Shown piece after piece: positions 1-8,956 of a stretch of DNA of 64,000 nt. The DNA comes from Alteromonadaceae bacterium M269. Its GTDB lineage: Bacteria > Pseudomonadota > Gammaproteobacteria > Enterobacterales > Alteromonadaceae. Numbering within the stretch: the first letter of the stretch is position 1; the number at the start of each line of letters is the position of its first letter. A program made the position numbers and the translations under genes. The notes beneath the pieces were generated by a model that did no database searches, was not told where the DNA came from, and saw only the letters and a program-made list of their open reading frames with translations. The stretch spans positions 310,001 to 374,000 of the forward strand of contig SMNZ01000002.1 in NCBI GenBank assembly GCA_004353515.1, read 5' to 3'.

Positions 1-103
1 AGCGCGAGTTGCCTACAGTACTGCGATTGAAGAAAAAGAAAATAACACTTTGGTTCAAATGAAATTGGACAACTTAGCTTCTGAAAACGTAGAAGGTGAC
101 TAA
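1..103 (+). CDS. yfgM: YfgM-family protein, C-terminal end (partial)
   Basis: An open frame enters from the left edge and ends at TAA 101-103. The last residues include QMKLDNLA, a pattern I associate with the C-terminus of YfgM, the TPR-containing inner-membrane ancillary factor of the SecYEG translocon. In gammaproteobacteria yfgM lies directly upstream of bamB and der, which is the order seen here. Only about 33 residues are visible, so the family call rests on the tail motif and gene order. Confidence 0.7.
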   Translation, partial: ARVAYSTAIEEKENNTLVQMKLDNLASENVEGD

Positions 104-1352
104 TTTGAATACGCGGCTGTTATCACTGTTTTTGATTGCCTCCCTGAGTTTAACAGGTTGCTCAAGCTTACCTAATTGGGCCAACCCAGGAACATGGTTC
201 GTTAACAAAGAAAAGCTTGAGAGAAAAAGGCTTGATCCTATCGTTGAAGAATTTGAACCTGAGAAGTTATGGTCACGAGATATCGGCAAGGGTGTTAAAG
301 GGCATTTCTCTCGTTTGAAGCCAGCTTACGGTTATGATTTGCTTTATGCAGCAGACCGTCATGGAAAGGTTGTAGCTTTTAACCCTGAAAACGGGAAGCG
401 TGTATGGCAACGTAACTTTGCTGTGTTTAAGAAAAAAGGGTTCTTCTCTTTTATTACGCGCTTATGGCGTAGTGGCGAATCAGCAAAAATCGGCGGTGGC
501 ATTGGTGTTGCTTATGAAAAAGTTTTCTTTGGTACTGAGAATGGTGATGTTTACGCGCTAGATGCTAAAACTGGTGATACGGTTTGGCATCAGACGATTA
601 AAGGCGAAGTACTTGCAGAACCAGCCATTGATGCAGGTATCGTTGCGTTTAATACCGGTTCAGGAACCTTGTTTGCTTTAGATGCTGAATCTGGTGAAGA
701 GCGCTGGACTTTCGAGTCAGAGGTTCCACCGCTTTCGTTAAGAGGTGTTTCTGCGCCAGTAGCTGATTCAGGTGGAATTATTTCCGGCACTGCCTCTGGT
801 CGCTTAGTTGTTGTTATTGCTGAGAGTGGTCAAGTCGCTTGGGAACAACCGATTGGCAAACCAACCGGCGGAACAGAACTGCAACGTATTATTGATATTG
901 ATGGAAAGCCGCTTGTCTTAGCAGGTATTGCATACGTTATTTCTTACGATGGTACTTTGGCTGCGGTTGAGCTGCGCTCGGGACGAGTCATTTGGACTCG
1001 TGAGTACAAGTCATCGAAAAGAATTAGTATTGCCGGAAATAGCTTGTTTGTTGTTGGTTCTGATAGCACTGTTTATGCACTGGACAGAAGAAATGGTATC
1101 GAGCTGTGGAGTCAGCGTGGATTGGTTGAAAGAGAATTAACGGCTGCACAGCCAGTATCTGATTATGTTGTTGTGGGTGATCGCTACGGCATCATGCATT
1201 GGTTACGACAGTCTGATGGTGAAATGGTGGCTCGTATCGATGTGGGTGGTAACGACGAAGATAAGTCGGTTTATGTAACTCCTATCGCAGAAGGTAACAC
1301 CATATACGCGCAAACTCGTATGGGTAAAGTTGTCGCTTTACAAACCCCTTAG
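96..1352 (+). CDS. bamB: Outer membrane assembly lipoprotein BamB
   Basis: BamB is the beta-propeller lipoprotein of the BAM complex, which folds outer-membrane beta-barrels. The N-terminus is a lipoprotein signal (hydrophobic LFLIASLSL, lipobox LTGC, Cys about residue 22). It is followed by PQQ/WD-like propeller blades with repeated 'ALDAKTGDTVW', 'ALDAESGEERW' and 'ALDRRNGIELW' motifs. About 418 residues is close to the usual family length. The longest frame starts at GTG 96, overlapping the yfgM stop. TTG 105 is also possible and has AAGGTGA at 94-100 at better ribosome-binding spacing. Translational coupling with yfgM is likely either way. Confidence 0.95.
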   Translation: MTNLNTRLLSLFLIASLSLTGCSSLPNWANPGTWFVNKEKLERKRLDPIVEEFEPEKLWSRDIGKGVKGHFSRLKPAYGYDLLYAADRHGKVVAFNPENGKRVWQRNFAVFKKKGFFSFITRLWRSGESAKIGGGIGVAYEKVFFGTENGDVYALDAKTGDTVWHQTIKGEVLAEPAIDAGIVAFNTGSGTLFALDAESGEERWTFESEVPPLSLRGVSAPVADSGGIISGTASGRLVVVIAESGQVAWEQPIGKPTGGTELQRIIDIDGKPLVLAGIAYVISYDGTLAAVELRSGRVIWTREYKSSKRISIAGNSLFVVGSDSTVYALDRRNGIELWSQRGLVERELTAAQPVSDYVVVGDRYGIMHWLRQSDGEMVARIDVGGNDEDKSVYVTPIAEGNTIYAQTRMGKVVALQTP

Positions 1353-1370
1353 ACTTCATTGAATGAATAG

Positions 1371-1412
1371 AAAGCGGCTTTAGGGGATACCTGAAGCCGC
1401 TTTTATGTTTTT
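1371..1412 (+). terminator. Rho-independent terminator after bamB
   Basis: AAGCGGCTT and AAGCCGCTT form a GC-rich stem about 20 bases after the bamB stop and are followed by a T-rich run (TTTTATGTTTTT). It lies between bamB and der, so der is probably expressed partly by readthrough or from its own promoter. Confidence 0.75.
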
Positions 1413-1481
1413 AAAAATAGTACAAAGCACTGCTATGCTGAAAAGCAGCTAACTGCAGTTATTGCCTTAAAGGATAGAATT

Positions 1482-2930
1482 ATGCTACCTGTTGTCGCTC
1501 TGGTTGGGCGTCCTAATGTCGGTAAATCTACACTGTTTAATCGCTTAACTCGTACCCGAGATGCGTTAGTTGCTGACTTTCCAGGTTTAACACGAGATAG
1601 AAAATACGGCCAGGCTAAGTTCGAAGAACGACAATTTATTGTTGTTGATACTGGCGGGATTAGTGGTGATGAAAAGGGCATTGATGCGCTTATGGCTGAG
1701 CAGTCATTGTTAGCCATTGATGAAGCAGATGTCGTTTTCTTTCTCGTCGATGCAAGAGCTGGCTTAACGGTTGCTGACCAAGCTATTGCTTCCTATTTGA
1801 GACAACAGGAAAAGCGTCTTTATGTTGTTGCGAACAAAGTTGATGGCATAGACGGCGATAGTGAAAGTGCTGAGTTCTTCCAAATGGGACTTGGCGATAT
1901 TCAACAAATCGCTGCAGCGCATGGACGTGGTATTAGTCAGCTATTGAATACTGCTCTGGAGCCTTTAGCCGAAAACTTTCCAGATATGTACCTTGAGCAG
2001 AAAGTTGAAAATGAAGAGCTTGATGCTGAAGAACAACTCGAAAAGCTGGTTAACTCACCCATTAAGTTAGCTATTGTCGGTAAGCCCAACGTTGGTAAGT
2101 CGACACTAACCAATAGAATCCTAGGTGAAGAACGTGTTGTTGTGTTCGATATGCCAGGTACGACTAGAGACAGTGTTTTCATCCCTATGGAAAGAGATGA
2201 ACGCGAATATATTTTGATTGATACGGCGGGTGTGCGTAAGAAAAAGAAAGTGTCTGAGGCAATAGAGAAATTCTCTATCGTCAAAACACTGCAAGCGATC
2301 GAAGAATCAAATGTCGTCTTGCTCGTCATTGATGCAAGACAGGGGGTTACTGATCAGGATTTGAGCCTTCTCGGTTTCGTTTTGAATTCAGGGCGTTCTT
2401 TGGTTCTTGCCGTCAACAAATGGGATGGCTTAGACAGCTATGTTAAGGATGAAATTAAACGAGAGTTAGACAGACGATTAGGGTTTATTGATTTTGCACG
2501 TTTACACTTTATTTCCGCGCTTCATGGCACAGGGGTAGGGCACTTGTTTGAATCCGTGCAAGAGGCTTATGAGTCAGCGACCAAACGTATTAACACTTCC
2601 ATGTTGACTCGTATTATGGATATGGCACAACAAGACCACCAACCGCCCATGGTTCGTGGACGTCGAGTTAAGATGAAGTACGCTCATGCTGGTGGTTATA
2701 ACCCGCCGGTGATCGTGATTCATGGTAATCAGGTGAAAGACCTACCCGATTCATATAAGCGCTATATGATGAATTATTATCGTAAGTCGTTGCAAAGTAT
2801 GGGAACGCCGATAAAGATTGAGTTTAGGGAAGGCGCAAACCCTTTCGAAGCAGATAAGAGTGAATTGAGTTTAGCTCAACAACGCAAGCGCAGACGTTTG
2901 CTGGATCATCACAAGAAAAGAAAAAAGTAG
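1482..2930 (+). CDS. der: Ribosome biogenesis GTPase Der (EngA)
   Basis: Der is an essential tandem GTPase needed for 50S subunit maturation. Two G domains are visible. The first has the P-loop GRPNVGKST near residue 9 and DTGG as G3. The second has GKPNVGKST near residue 201, DTAG, and NKWD as G4. A C-terminal KH-like domain and a Lys/Arg-rich tail (ending KKRKK) follow. At 482 residues it is of normal length. ATG 1482 has AAAGGA about 8 bases upstream. The yfgM-bamB-der order is the classical gammaproteobacterial arrangement. Confidence 0.97.
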   Translation: MLPVVALVGRPNVGKSTLFNRLTRTRDALVADFPGLTRDRKYGQAKFEERQFIVVDTGGISGDEKGIDALMAEQSLLAIDEADVVFFLVDARAGLTVADQAIASYLRQQEKRLYVVANKVDGIDGDSESAEFFQMGLGDIQQIAAAHGRGISQLLNTALEPLAENFPDMYLEQKVENEELDAEEQLEKLVNSPIKLAIVGKPNVGKSTLTNRILGEERVVVFDMPGTTRDSVFIPMERDEREYILIDTAGVRKKKKVSEAIEKFSIVKTLQAIEESNVVLLVIDARQGVTDQDLSLLGFVLNSGRSLVLAVNKWDGLDSYVKDEIKRELDRRLGFIDFARLHFISALHGTGVGHLFESVQEAYESATKRINTSMLTRIMDMAQQDHQPPMVRGRRVKMKYAHAGGYNPPVIVIHGNQVKDLPDSYKRYMMNYYRKSLQSMGTPIKIEFREGANPFEADKSELSLAQQRKRRRLLDHHKKRKK

Positions 2931-2941
2931 AGCTTTAGTTT

Positions 2942-3065
2942 TATACCCAAAGTCATTGGAGATGCATGAAAGCAAGCGCATGAGTGTTCATGAGCTTAGA
3001 GTGACTAAGTGATTGAGGTGAATGCGTGAAGCCAACAAGCAGGTATTTCAAGGATGACAGGTATA
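2942..3065. repeat. ERIC/IRU-like intergenic repeat (124 bp form)
   Basis: The element begins TATACC and ends GGTATA and occupies most of the gap between der and xseA. Its right half (GAGCTTAGAGTGACTAAGTG, then GAGGTGAATGCGTGAAGCC) follows the remembered ERIC consensus (gagcttacataagtaagtgact, ggggtgagcg, aagccaac). The length also fits the roughly 127-bp ERIC. A related longer copy is at 6120-6315. ERICs are non-coding, imperfectly palindromic elements found in transcribed intergenic DNA. Confidence 0.75.
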
Positions 3066-3088
3066 AGGGCAGCAAAGCAAAGAGCGTG

Positions 3089-4420
3089 TTACAAGACTTT
3101 GCTTTGCACCTTACCATCTGGAAGCTTAGTTGTCATAATATCTCCTGCTGCAACATCACTTGTTGAACGCACTATCTTCTCTCCCTTAAAGCTAATGCTG
3201 TAGCCGCGTGACATAGTCGCTAATGGGCTAACTGTATTTAGCAGCTGAGCTTGCGTCGCTAATCTGTTGTTAGAAGAGACCAGAGTTGCTTTCATCTGGC
3301 TAAATAAAGAAGATTTTAGCTGTTCTAGTCGATGTTTTAACTCGACAACTTTGGGTTTTGGCGCTTGATGTTCAAGTCTTGATAATAAGGACTGCAACTT
3401 AGATTTTTCTTTTTGTGCTCTATGTTGCATGGCGTGATTCATTCTAATCGTTAAATGATCGAGCGCCTGATATTGCTGTTGGAGCCTCTTGCTGGGGTGA
3501 TATTGCGCCAACTGACTTTTCTTTACATCGTGCTGATACTGAGCGGCTTTGAGCTTCTGAGTCATTGAGCGATACAAACTGTCTTTAAGTACCTGAATTT
3601 TATGTAACAGCTGATTCTGGTCAATGCTTGCTAACTCTGCTGCTGCTGACGGTGTTGGCGCCCTGACATCAGCTACCAGATCAGCAATACTAAAATCGAC
3701 CTCATGACCAACCGCGCTAACGACAGGGAGGGTTGAGTTAAACAGAACATGTGCTAAGCGTTCATCGTTAAAGCACCAAAGGTCTTCAAGAGAACCACCT
3801 CCGCGTCCGACAATCAGCACATCAACTTCTTTCCTTTGATTGGCAAGTTCAACTGCTCGAATAATTTCGTCAGCGGCTCTCTCACCTTGAACCATAGCTG
3901 GGTATATCACTACATCAATTGCCGGATTACGGCGTGCCAGTACCGTAATGATATCTCTAACGGCTGCACCTGTCGGAGATGTAACTATGCCCACCGAACT
4001 AATCTTATCTGGTAACGCTTGTTTAGTTTCTTGCGAGAATAAACCATCTGCTGCTAGCTTTTGCTTAAGCTGCTCAAGCTGTTGTTTTAGCCGACCTTCT
4101 CCTTCTGGTTCTAGATGCTCGACAATAAGTTGATAGTCGCCTCTGGCTTCATAGATACCGATGCTGGCTCTAACAAGTACCTTGTCTCCTTCAACAGGCT
4201 TTTTTGTCACAAACCGGTTGGCACCTTTAAACATAGCGGCGCGTATTTGAGCTCTGTTGTCTTTTAACGTGAAGTACCAATGTCCTGAGCTTGCCATAAC
4301 GAGGTTCGATATTTCAGCGGAAACCCAAACAACACCAATTTCAGATTCCAATATAGTACGCGCGAGTTTATTGAGTTTTGTGACGGACAGAATATTACTG
4401 TTCGCAGAAGAGTTGAGCAT
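3089..4420 (-). CDS. xseA: Exodeoxyribonuclease VII large subunit
   Basis: XseA is the large subunit of exonuclease VII, which degrades single-stranded DNA to oligonucleotides. An N-terminal OB-fold includes SGHWYFTLKD. The catalytic region carries GVVTSPTGAAVRDI, VLIVGRGGGSLEDLW, VVSAVGHEVDF and DVRAPTPSAAAE, all family signatures, followed by a long coiled-coil segment and the C-terminal ATMSRGYS motif. I start at ATG 4420 (MLNSSANSNILS), which matches the E. coli start by alignment from memory. A TTG nine codons upstream (4447) is possible but lacks a clear ribosome site. It faces guaB divergently, the common arrangement. Confidence 0.96.
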   Translation of the reverse strand: MLNSSANSNILSVTKLNKLARTILESEIGVVWVSAEISNLVMASSGHWYFTLKDNRAQIRAAMFKGANRFVTKKPVEGDKVLVRASIGIYEARGDYQLIVEHLEPEGEGRLKQQLEQLKQKLAADGLFSQETKQALPDKISSVGIVTSPTGAAVRDIITVLARRNPAIDVVIYPAMVQGERAADEIIRAVELANQRKEVDVLIVGRGGGSLEDLWCFNDERLAHVLFNSTLPVVSAVGHEVDFSIADLVADVRAPTPSAAAELASIDQNQLLHKIQVLKDSLYRSMTQKLKAAQYQHDVKKSQLAQYHPSKRLQQQYQALDHLTIRMNHAMQHRAQKEKSKLQSLLSRLEHQAPKPKVVELKHRLEQLKSSLFSQMKATLVSSNNRLATQAQLLNTVSPLATMSRGYSISFKGEKIVRSTSDVAAGDIMTTKLPDGKVQSKVL

Positions 4421-4631
4421 AAACGGTTGAAGTAGGAATAAGGACAATGAGAAAAGAGTAATACGTAGCGAGGTTAAAAGCTAGGTAGTGACGCCGAATT
4501 TGACTACTAATGACGTATTGGCATGAGTCATGCAGAATAAATTGCATCTGTAAGCGAATATCAGTTTACCTGAATCTGGAAAACAGCTAGAATCCCGCAG
4601 CAACTCAATTATCAATTAAGGTATGGTTGCA

Positions 4632-6101
4632 ATGTTAAGACTCGCCAAAGAAGCACTTACATTTGATGATGTGCTATTAGTTCCAGGCCACTCCACTGTC
4701 CTTCCTCATACAGCCGATCTTAAAACGCGTTTAACGCGCAATGTGACGCTAAATATTCCTTTTGTTTCTGCTGCGATGGACACAGTAACAGAATCACGAC
4801 TTGCTATCGCTTTGGCGCAAGAAGGCGGCATCGGGTTTATCCATAAGAATATGTCTGCTGAACAGCAAGCGCATAAAGTTCGCCAAGTTAAGAAATACGA
4901 AAGTGGGGTTGTCTCTGATCCTATTACTGTTACTGCCGATGTCACTATTGGTGAAGTTAATGCGTTAAGTAATCAGCATGGATACTCGGGTTTTCCAGTT
5001 GTAGACGAAAAGAACAATCTAATAGGTATTGTAACGGGGCGAGACATTCGTTTTGAAAATAACCTAGAGATGCCGGTTTCTCATGTTATGACGCCAAAAG
5101 AAAGGCTTGTGACTGTGAAAGAAGGGGCTAAATCAGAGCAAGTGCTTGAATTGATGCACGAGCACAGAATCGAGAAAATCCTTGTTGTTGATGAAGACTT
5201 TAAACTTAATGGTCTCATCACGGTAAAAGACTTCCAAAAAGCTGAAAGCAAGCCAAATGCATGTAAGGATGAATTAGGTCGCTTGCGTGTTGGTGCTGCT
5301 GTTGGTGTTGGTGGTGGCACAGACGAGCGTATCAAGTTACTGGTTGAAGCCGGTGTCGATGTTCTATTGATTGACACGTCACACGGTCATTCTCAAGGTG
5401 TTATCGATAGCGTGAAGAAAGTTCGCGCGGCATACCCTGATTTGCAAATCATTGCAGGTAACGTAGCAACAGGTGAAGGTGCATTAGCCTTAGCTGATGC
5501 TGGTGTTGATGCGGTTAAGGTTGGTATAGGCCCAGGTTCTATTTGTACAACGCGAATCGTAACCGGTTGTGGTGTTCCTCAAATTACTGCGATATCGGAT
5601 GCGGTTGAAGCACTCAAAGATAGAGATATCCCGGTTATTGCTGATGGTGGTATTCGTTTCTCAGGTGATGTTGCCAAAGCCATTGTAGCTGGTGCTAGTT
5701 CAGTCATGGTAGGCAGTATGCTTGCAGGTACAGAAGAAGCGCCAGGAGAAGTTGAGCTTTACCAAGGCCGCTACTACAAATCTTATCGTGGTATGGGGTC
5801 TTTAGGTGCGATGAATCAAAGTCATGGTTCATCTGATCGTTATTTCCAAGACAATAAGAGCGCGGAAAAACTGGTACCAGAAGGTATTGAAGGTCGTGTT
5901 GCTTATAAAGGTCCTATCGCCAACATTATTCATCAACAAATTGGTGGTTTGCGTTCAGCAATGGGCTTGACTGGATGTGCTGACATTAAAGAACTTCGCA
6001 CTAAGCCTCATTTCGTTAAAGTGACTTCAGCAGGTATGGGGGAATCTCATGTTCACGATGTATCGATAACTAAAGAAGCACCAAATTACCGCGTAAGCTA
6101 G
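4632..6101 (+). CDS. guaB: Inosine-5'-monophosphate dehydrogenase
   Basis: GuaB oxidises IMP to XMP with NAD, the committed step to GMP. The catalytic loop GPGSICTTR places the nucleophile at Cys305 when counting from ATG 4632, the E. coli number. This supports that start over ATG 4623, which has no room for a ribosome site; AAGG at 4618-4621 serves 4632. Two CBS domains lie around residues 95-205. The IMP-site motif [10 protein letters not shown] and the flap region [10 protein letters not shown] are present. The ERIC-like repeat at 6120 separates it from guaA. Confidence 0.97.
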   Translation: MLRLAKEALTFDDVLLVPGHSTVLPHTADLKTRLTRNVTLNIPFVSAAMDTVTESRLAIALAQEGGIGFIHKNMSAEQQAHKVRQVKKYESGVVSDPITVTADVTIGEVNALSNQHGYSGFPVVDEKNNLIGIVTGRDIRFENNLEMPVSHVMTPKERLVTVKEGAKSEQVLELMHEHRIEKILVVDEDFKLNGLITVKDFQKAESKPNACKDELGRLRVGAAVGVGGGTDERIKLLVEAGVDVLLIDTSHGHSQGVIDSVKKVRAAYPDLQIIAGNVATGEGALALADAGVDAVKVGIGPGSICTTRIVTGCGVPQITAISDAVEALKDRDIPVIADGGIRFSGDVAKAIVAGASSVMVGSMLAGTEEAPGEVELYQGRYYKSYRGMGSLGAMNQSHGSSDRYFQDNKSAEKLVPEGIEGRVAYKGPIANIIHQQIGGLRSAMGLTGCADIKELRTKPHFVKVTSAGMGESHVHDVSITKEAPNYRVS

Positions 6102-6119
6102 TAATAAGCTTAGATTATG

Positions 6120-6315
6120 TATACCCGAAATCATTGAAAGTGAATGGAAGCGGCAAACGATTGACAAGTTCGTAAGGAACGAATTTGAACATCCACAGGA
6201 TGGCCTCGGTGAAATGTAGGACGCATTTCATAATCCACATGAGCCTAGATAAGCTAAGTGATTGTGGTGAGAACGTGCAGCTAACAAACAGGCATTTTCA
6301 AGGGTAACGGGTATA
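6120..6315. repeat. ERIC-like repeat, long form with a ~72-bp insertion
   Basis: It begins TATACCC and ends GGGTATA and fills the guaB-guaA gap. The ends and the CATGAGCCTAGATAAGCTAA / GTGATTGTGGTGAGAACGTG part match the shorter copy at 2942-3065. About 72 extra bases sit in the left half (around 6155-6227). ERICs with internal insertions of about this size are known in enterobacteria. Because it lies inside what is normally the guaBA transcription unit, it may alter mRNA processing between the genes. Confidence 0.7.
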
Positions 6316-6376
6316 CCAAACTGTACATGGTGATGACTCGCCAAGTGAACCTTTATTCTTAAATAGTAGAACTTCC

Positions 6377-7954
6377 ATGAGCAAAAACATACACGATCAA
6401 CGTATTCTTATTTTAGATTTTGGGTCTCAATACACCCAACTGATTGCGCGACGAGTTCGTGAAATTGGCGTGTATTGTGAGCTTTGGGCTTGGGATGTCA
6501 GTGAGGAGCAGATCCGCGACTTTAATCCTCAAGGTATTATTCTTTCAGGTGGCCCTGAGTCAGTAACAGAAAACGGATCGCCAAGAGCGCCGGAATATGT
6601 CTATACAGCTGGTATTCCTGTTTTGGGTATATGCTATGGCATGCAAACCATGGCGGAACAACTTGGCGGAGCAGTTCAAGGTTCTGATTTACGCGAGTTT
6701 GGCTATGCTCAAGTAGAGGTCATTGAAGATGTACCTTTGCTTTCATCAATTAAAGATCACGTTGGCGACAACGGTAATGGCCTACTTGATGTGTGGATGA
6801 GCCACGGCGACAAAGTCTCTGCTATTCCACAAGGCTTTACCACTATTGCTCAAACGCCAAACTGCCCACATGCAGCGATGGCAAATGTCGATAAGTCATT
6901 TTACGGCATTCAGTTTCACCCAGAAGTGACACACACCAAACAGGGTGAAAGGATTCTTTCTCACTTTGTGATTGATATCTGTCGTTGTGAAAAACTTTGG
7001 ACGCCAGCGTCAATCATTGAAGATGCAGTAGCCAATATTAAAGAACAGGTGGGGGATGACGAGGTCATTCTTGGTTTGTCTGGCGGTGTTGATTCTTCAG
7101 TTACTGCCATGTTGTTGCATCGAGCCATTGGCGACAAACTAACTTGTGTCTTCGTTGATAATGGATTGCTTCGCTTGAATGAAGGCAAGCAGGTCATGGA
7201 AATGTTTGGTGAAGGGTTCGGACTTAATATTATTAAAGTAGATGCAGAAAACAGATTCTTAGATGCGTTGGCGGGTATAGAGGATCCTGAGCTTAAGAGA
7301 AAGACCATTGGTCGAGTATTTGTTGAAGTGTTTGATGACGAATCTAAAAAGCTCACTAATGCTAAATGGCTTGCACAAGGGACTATATATCCCGATGTTA
7401 TTGAATCAGCAGGTTCTGCGACAGGTAAAGCTCACGTTATAAAATCTCACCATAATGTCGGTGGATTGCCTGAAGATATGGAACTCGGATTAGTAGAGCC
7501 ACTACGCGAATTATTTAAAGATGAAGTACGCAAAGTTGGCTTAGAGCTTGGATTACCTTATGACATGCTATATCGCCATCCGTTCCCTGGACCAGGCCTT
7601 GGTGTGCGTGTGTTGGGTGAAATCAAGAAAGAATATTGTGACTTACTTCGTTTAGCCGATGCTATCTTCATTGAAGAATTGCATAACGCAGACTTGTACC
7701 ATAAAACCAGTCAAGCCTTTACGGTATTTTTACCTGTACGGTCTGTTGGTGTTATGGGGGATGCTCGCAAATATGACTGGGTTGTATCATTACGAGCCGT
7801 CGAAACAATCGATTTTATGACTGCGCATTGGGCTCATTTACCTTATGATTTCTTAGGTAAAGTCTCCAATCGAATTATTAACGAAGTCGACGGTATATCC
7901 CGCGTGGTTTACGACATTTCTGGAAAACCACCCGCGACTATCGAGTGGGAATAG
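6377..7954 (+). CDS. guaA: GMP synthase (glutamine-hydrolysing)
   Basis: GuaA converts XMP to GMP using glutamine and ATP. The N-terminal class I amidotransferase has the nucleophile in GICYGMQ at Cys86 and the His181/Glu183 pair in FHPEVTH, the same numbering as E. coli. The ATP-pyrophosphatase P-loop LSGGVDSS starts near residue 233. The C-terminal dimerisation domain ends KPPATIEWE. At 525 residues it is full length. It lies downstream of guaB in the same direction. Confidence 0.98.
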   Translation: MSKNIHDQRILILDFGSQYTQLIARRVREIGVYCELWAWDVSEEQIRDFNPQGIILSGGPESVTENGSPRAPEYVYTAGIPVLGICYGMQTMAEQLGGAVQGSDLREFGYAQVEVIEDVPLLSSIKDHVGDNGNGLLDVWMSHGDKVSAIPQGFTTIAQTPNCPHAAMANVDKSFYGIQFHPEVTHTKQGERILSHFVIDICRCEKLWTPASIIEDAVANIKEQVGDDEVILGLSGGVDSSVTAMLLHRAIGDKLTCVFVDNGLLRLNEGKQVMEMFGEGFGLNIIKVDAENRFLDALAGIEDPELKRKTIGRVFVEVFDDESKKLTNAKWLAQGTIYPDVIESAGSATGKAHVIKSHHNVGGLPEDMELGLVEPLRELFKDEVRKVGLELGLPYDMLYRHPFPGPGLGVRVLGEIKKEYCDLLRLADAIFIEELHNADLYHKTSQAFTVFLPVRSVGVMGDARKYDWVVSLRAVETIDFMTAHWAHLPYDFLGKVSNRIINEVDGISRVVYDISGKPPATIEWE

Positions 7955-8016
7955 CAGTAGAGCGTTAGCTTATTAAAAAGCAATGCGATGAAGCTAAATT
8001 AAGTCTCTTTTAAAGT

Positions 8017-8052
8017 GTCAAAAGCCTTGGTATTCCAAGGCTTTTGACTTTT
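8017..8052. terminator. Strong hairpin terminator after guaA
   Basis: A perfect 14-bp stem (8017-8030 with 8035-8048) closes a 4-base TATT loop and has T-rich flanks. It follows guaA by about 60 bases. The AAAA...TTTT edges could let it work in either direction. The rest of the 326-base gap to 8281 is AT-rich and shows no other structure I can name. Confidence 0.8.
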
Positions 8053-8298
8053 ATTCGCTCTCTAAACGACATACTTGTTCAAAAAAGATCGTGGTAAGTT
8101 AAATTTTCTTTATTCTAAGAAAGGTTAAATTCTTTATCTCATTATCATTTTCGCAGCTGCATACGTATTCAGCCTGATTCTCAGCCCAATGCTCTAGTAC
8201 GACTGACTTAGTTTAAATAGCATGTAAAAGGAAAAACAAATTATTAACAATTTGTTTTCTTTATTTGCAACTAATAAACAATGGTTGGAAAAAGTAGC

Positions 8299-8940
8299 AT
8301 GGCTATAAAATCGATTATCGCATCAATAATAATTCTACTAAGTACGCATGCGAGCGCGAACTTAATTATAAATGGAGATTTCCAAAACTGCAGCTTAACC
8401 GATTGGAGTTTGGATACAGATGGTTTAGGGCAACTAACAGATACAACTGATTTCAGTGTTTTAGATTCAGCTGGTCAATGTTCTGCGAATTTGGGAATGA
8501 GCAATCTTGAGCAGTTGCTCCTGAATGACCCGTCTGGGCTCAGTGGCTTTGCAAATACGCTTTCGACGATACTGGATTTGTCAGGTGTTGCTGACAGTCA
8601 AATCTTGGATTTATCCTTCGATTGGATATTTTCAGGCGGAGATTTACAAGACCCCTTATCAGACTTTTTAAGTGTCAGTCTCACCAATGGGGTTGAGCTC
8701 GATACATTATTTACACAGTTTGAATATGGAAGCGGCACCTACCGTACTCAAATTGATACCCGCTATGATGGATGGGCTTTGGACTTTACGCTTAACAGCG
8801 GATTCAACCCTGATTCATTCTCATCCTTTCTCACTCTAGATAACGTCTCACTCCAAGCTGCAACCGTGCCGGAACCTCGCGCTTTACTCCTATTACTCTT
8901 AGGAACAGGTGTGTTGGTTTTTGGTCGCCGAATTTGTTGA
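8299..8940 (+). CDS. PEP-CTERM sorting domain protein
   Basis: This is a secreted protein of unknown function with an N-terminal signal peptide (hydrophobic run, then THASANL) and a C-terminal tripartite sorting signal: VPEPRA, a hydrophobic stretch LLLLLLGTGVLVF, and GRRIC. PEP-CTERM signals are recognised by exosortase and are associated with exopolysaccharide-producing bacteria. The mature start 'NLIINGDFQNC...DWS' resembles the beta-sandwich opening of many PEP-CTERM proteins. ATG 8299 has GGA nine bases upstream; ATG 8281 is an alternative without one. The pullulanase gene starts 16 bases downstream, so the two may be co-transcribed. No exosortase gene lies in this window. Confidence 0.8.
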   Translation: MAIKSIIASIIILLSTHASANLIINGDFQNCSLTDWSLDTDGLGQLTDTTDFSVLDSAGQCSANLGMSNLEQLLLNDPSGLSGFANTLSTILDLSGVADSQILDLSFDWIFSGGDLQDPLSDFLSVSLTNGVELDTLFTQFEYGSGTYRTQIDTRYDGWALDFTLNSGFNPDSFSSFLTLDNVSLQAATVPEPRALLLLLLGTGVLVFGRRIC

Positions 8941-8956
8941 TAGCATAAGGAAAAAA

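Noticed and set aside
4706-5377. Reverse-strand open frames over guaB (and similar ones over der, guaA, purL and fliD)
   Set aside because: They are antisense shadows of strongly conserved genes, without ribosome sites or family motifs.
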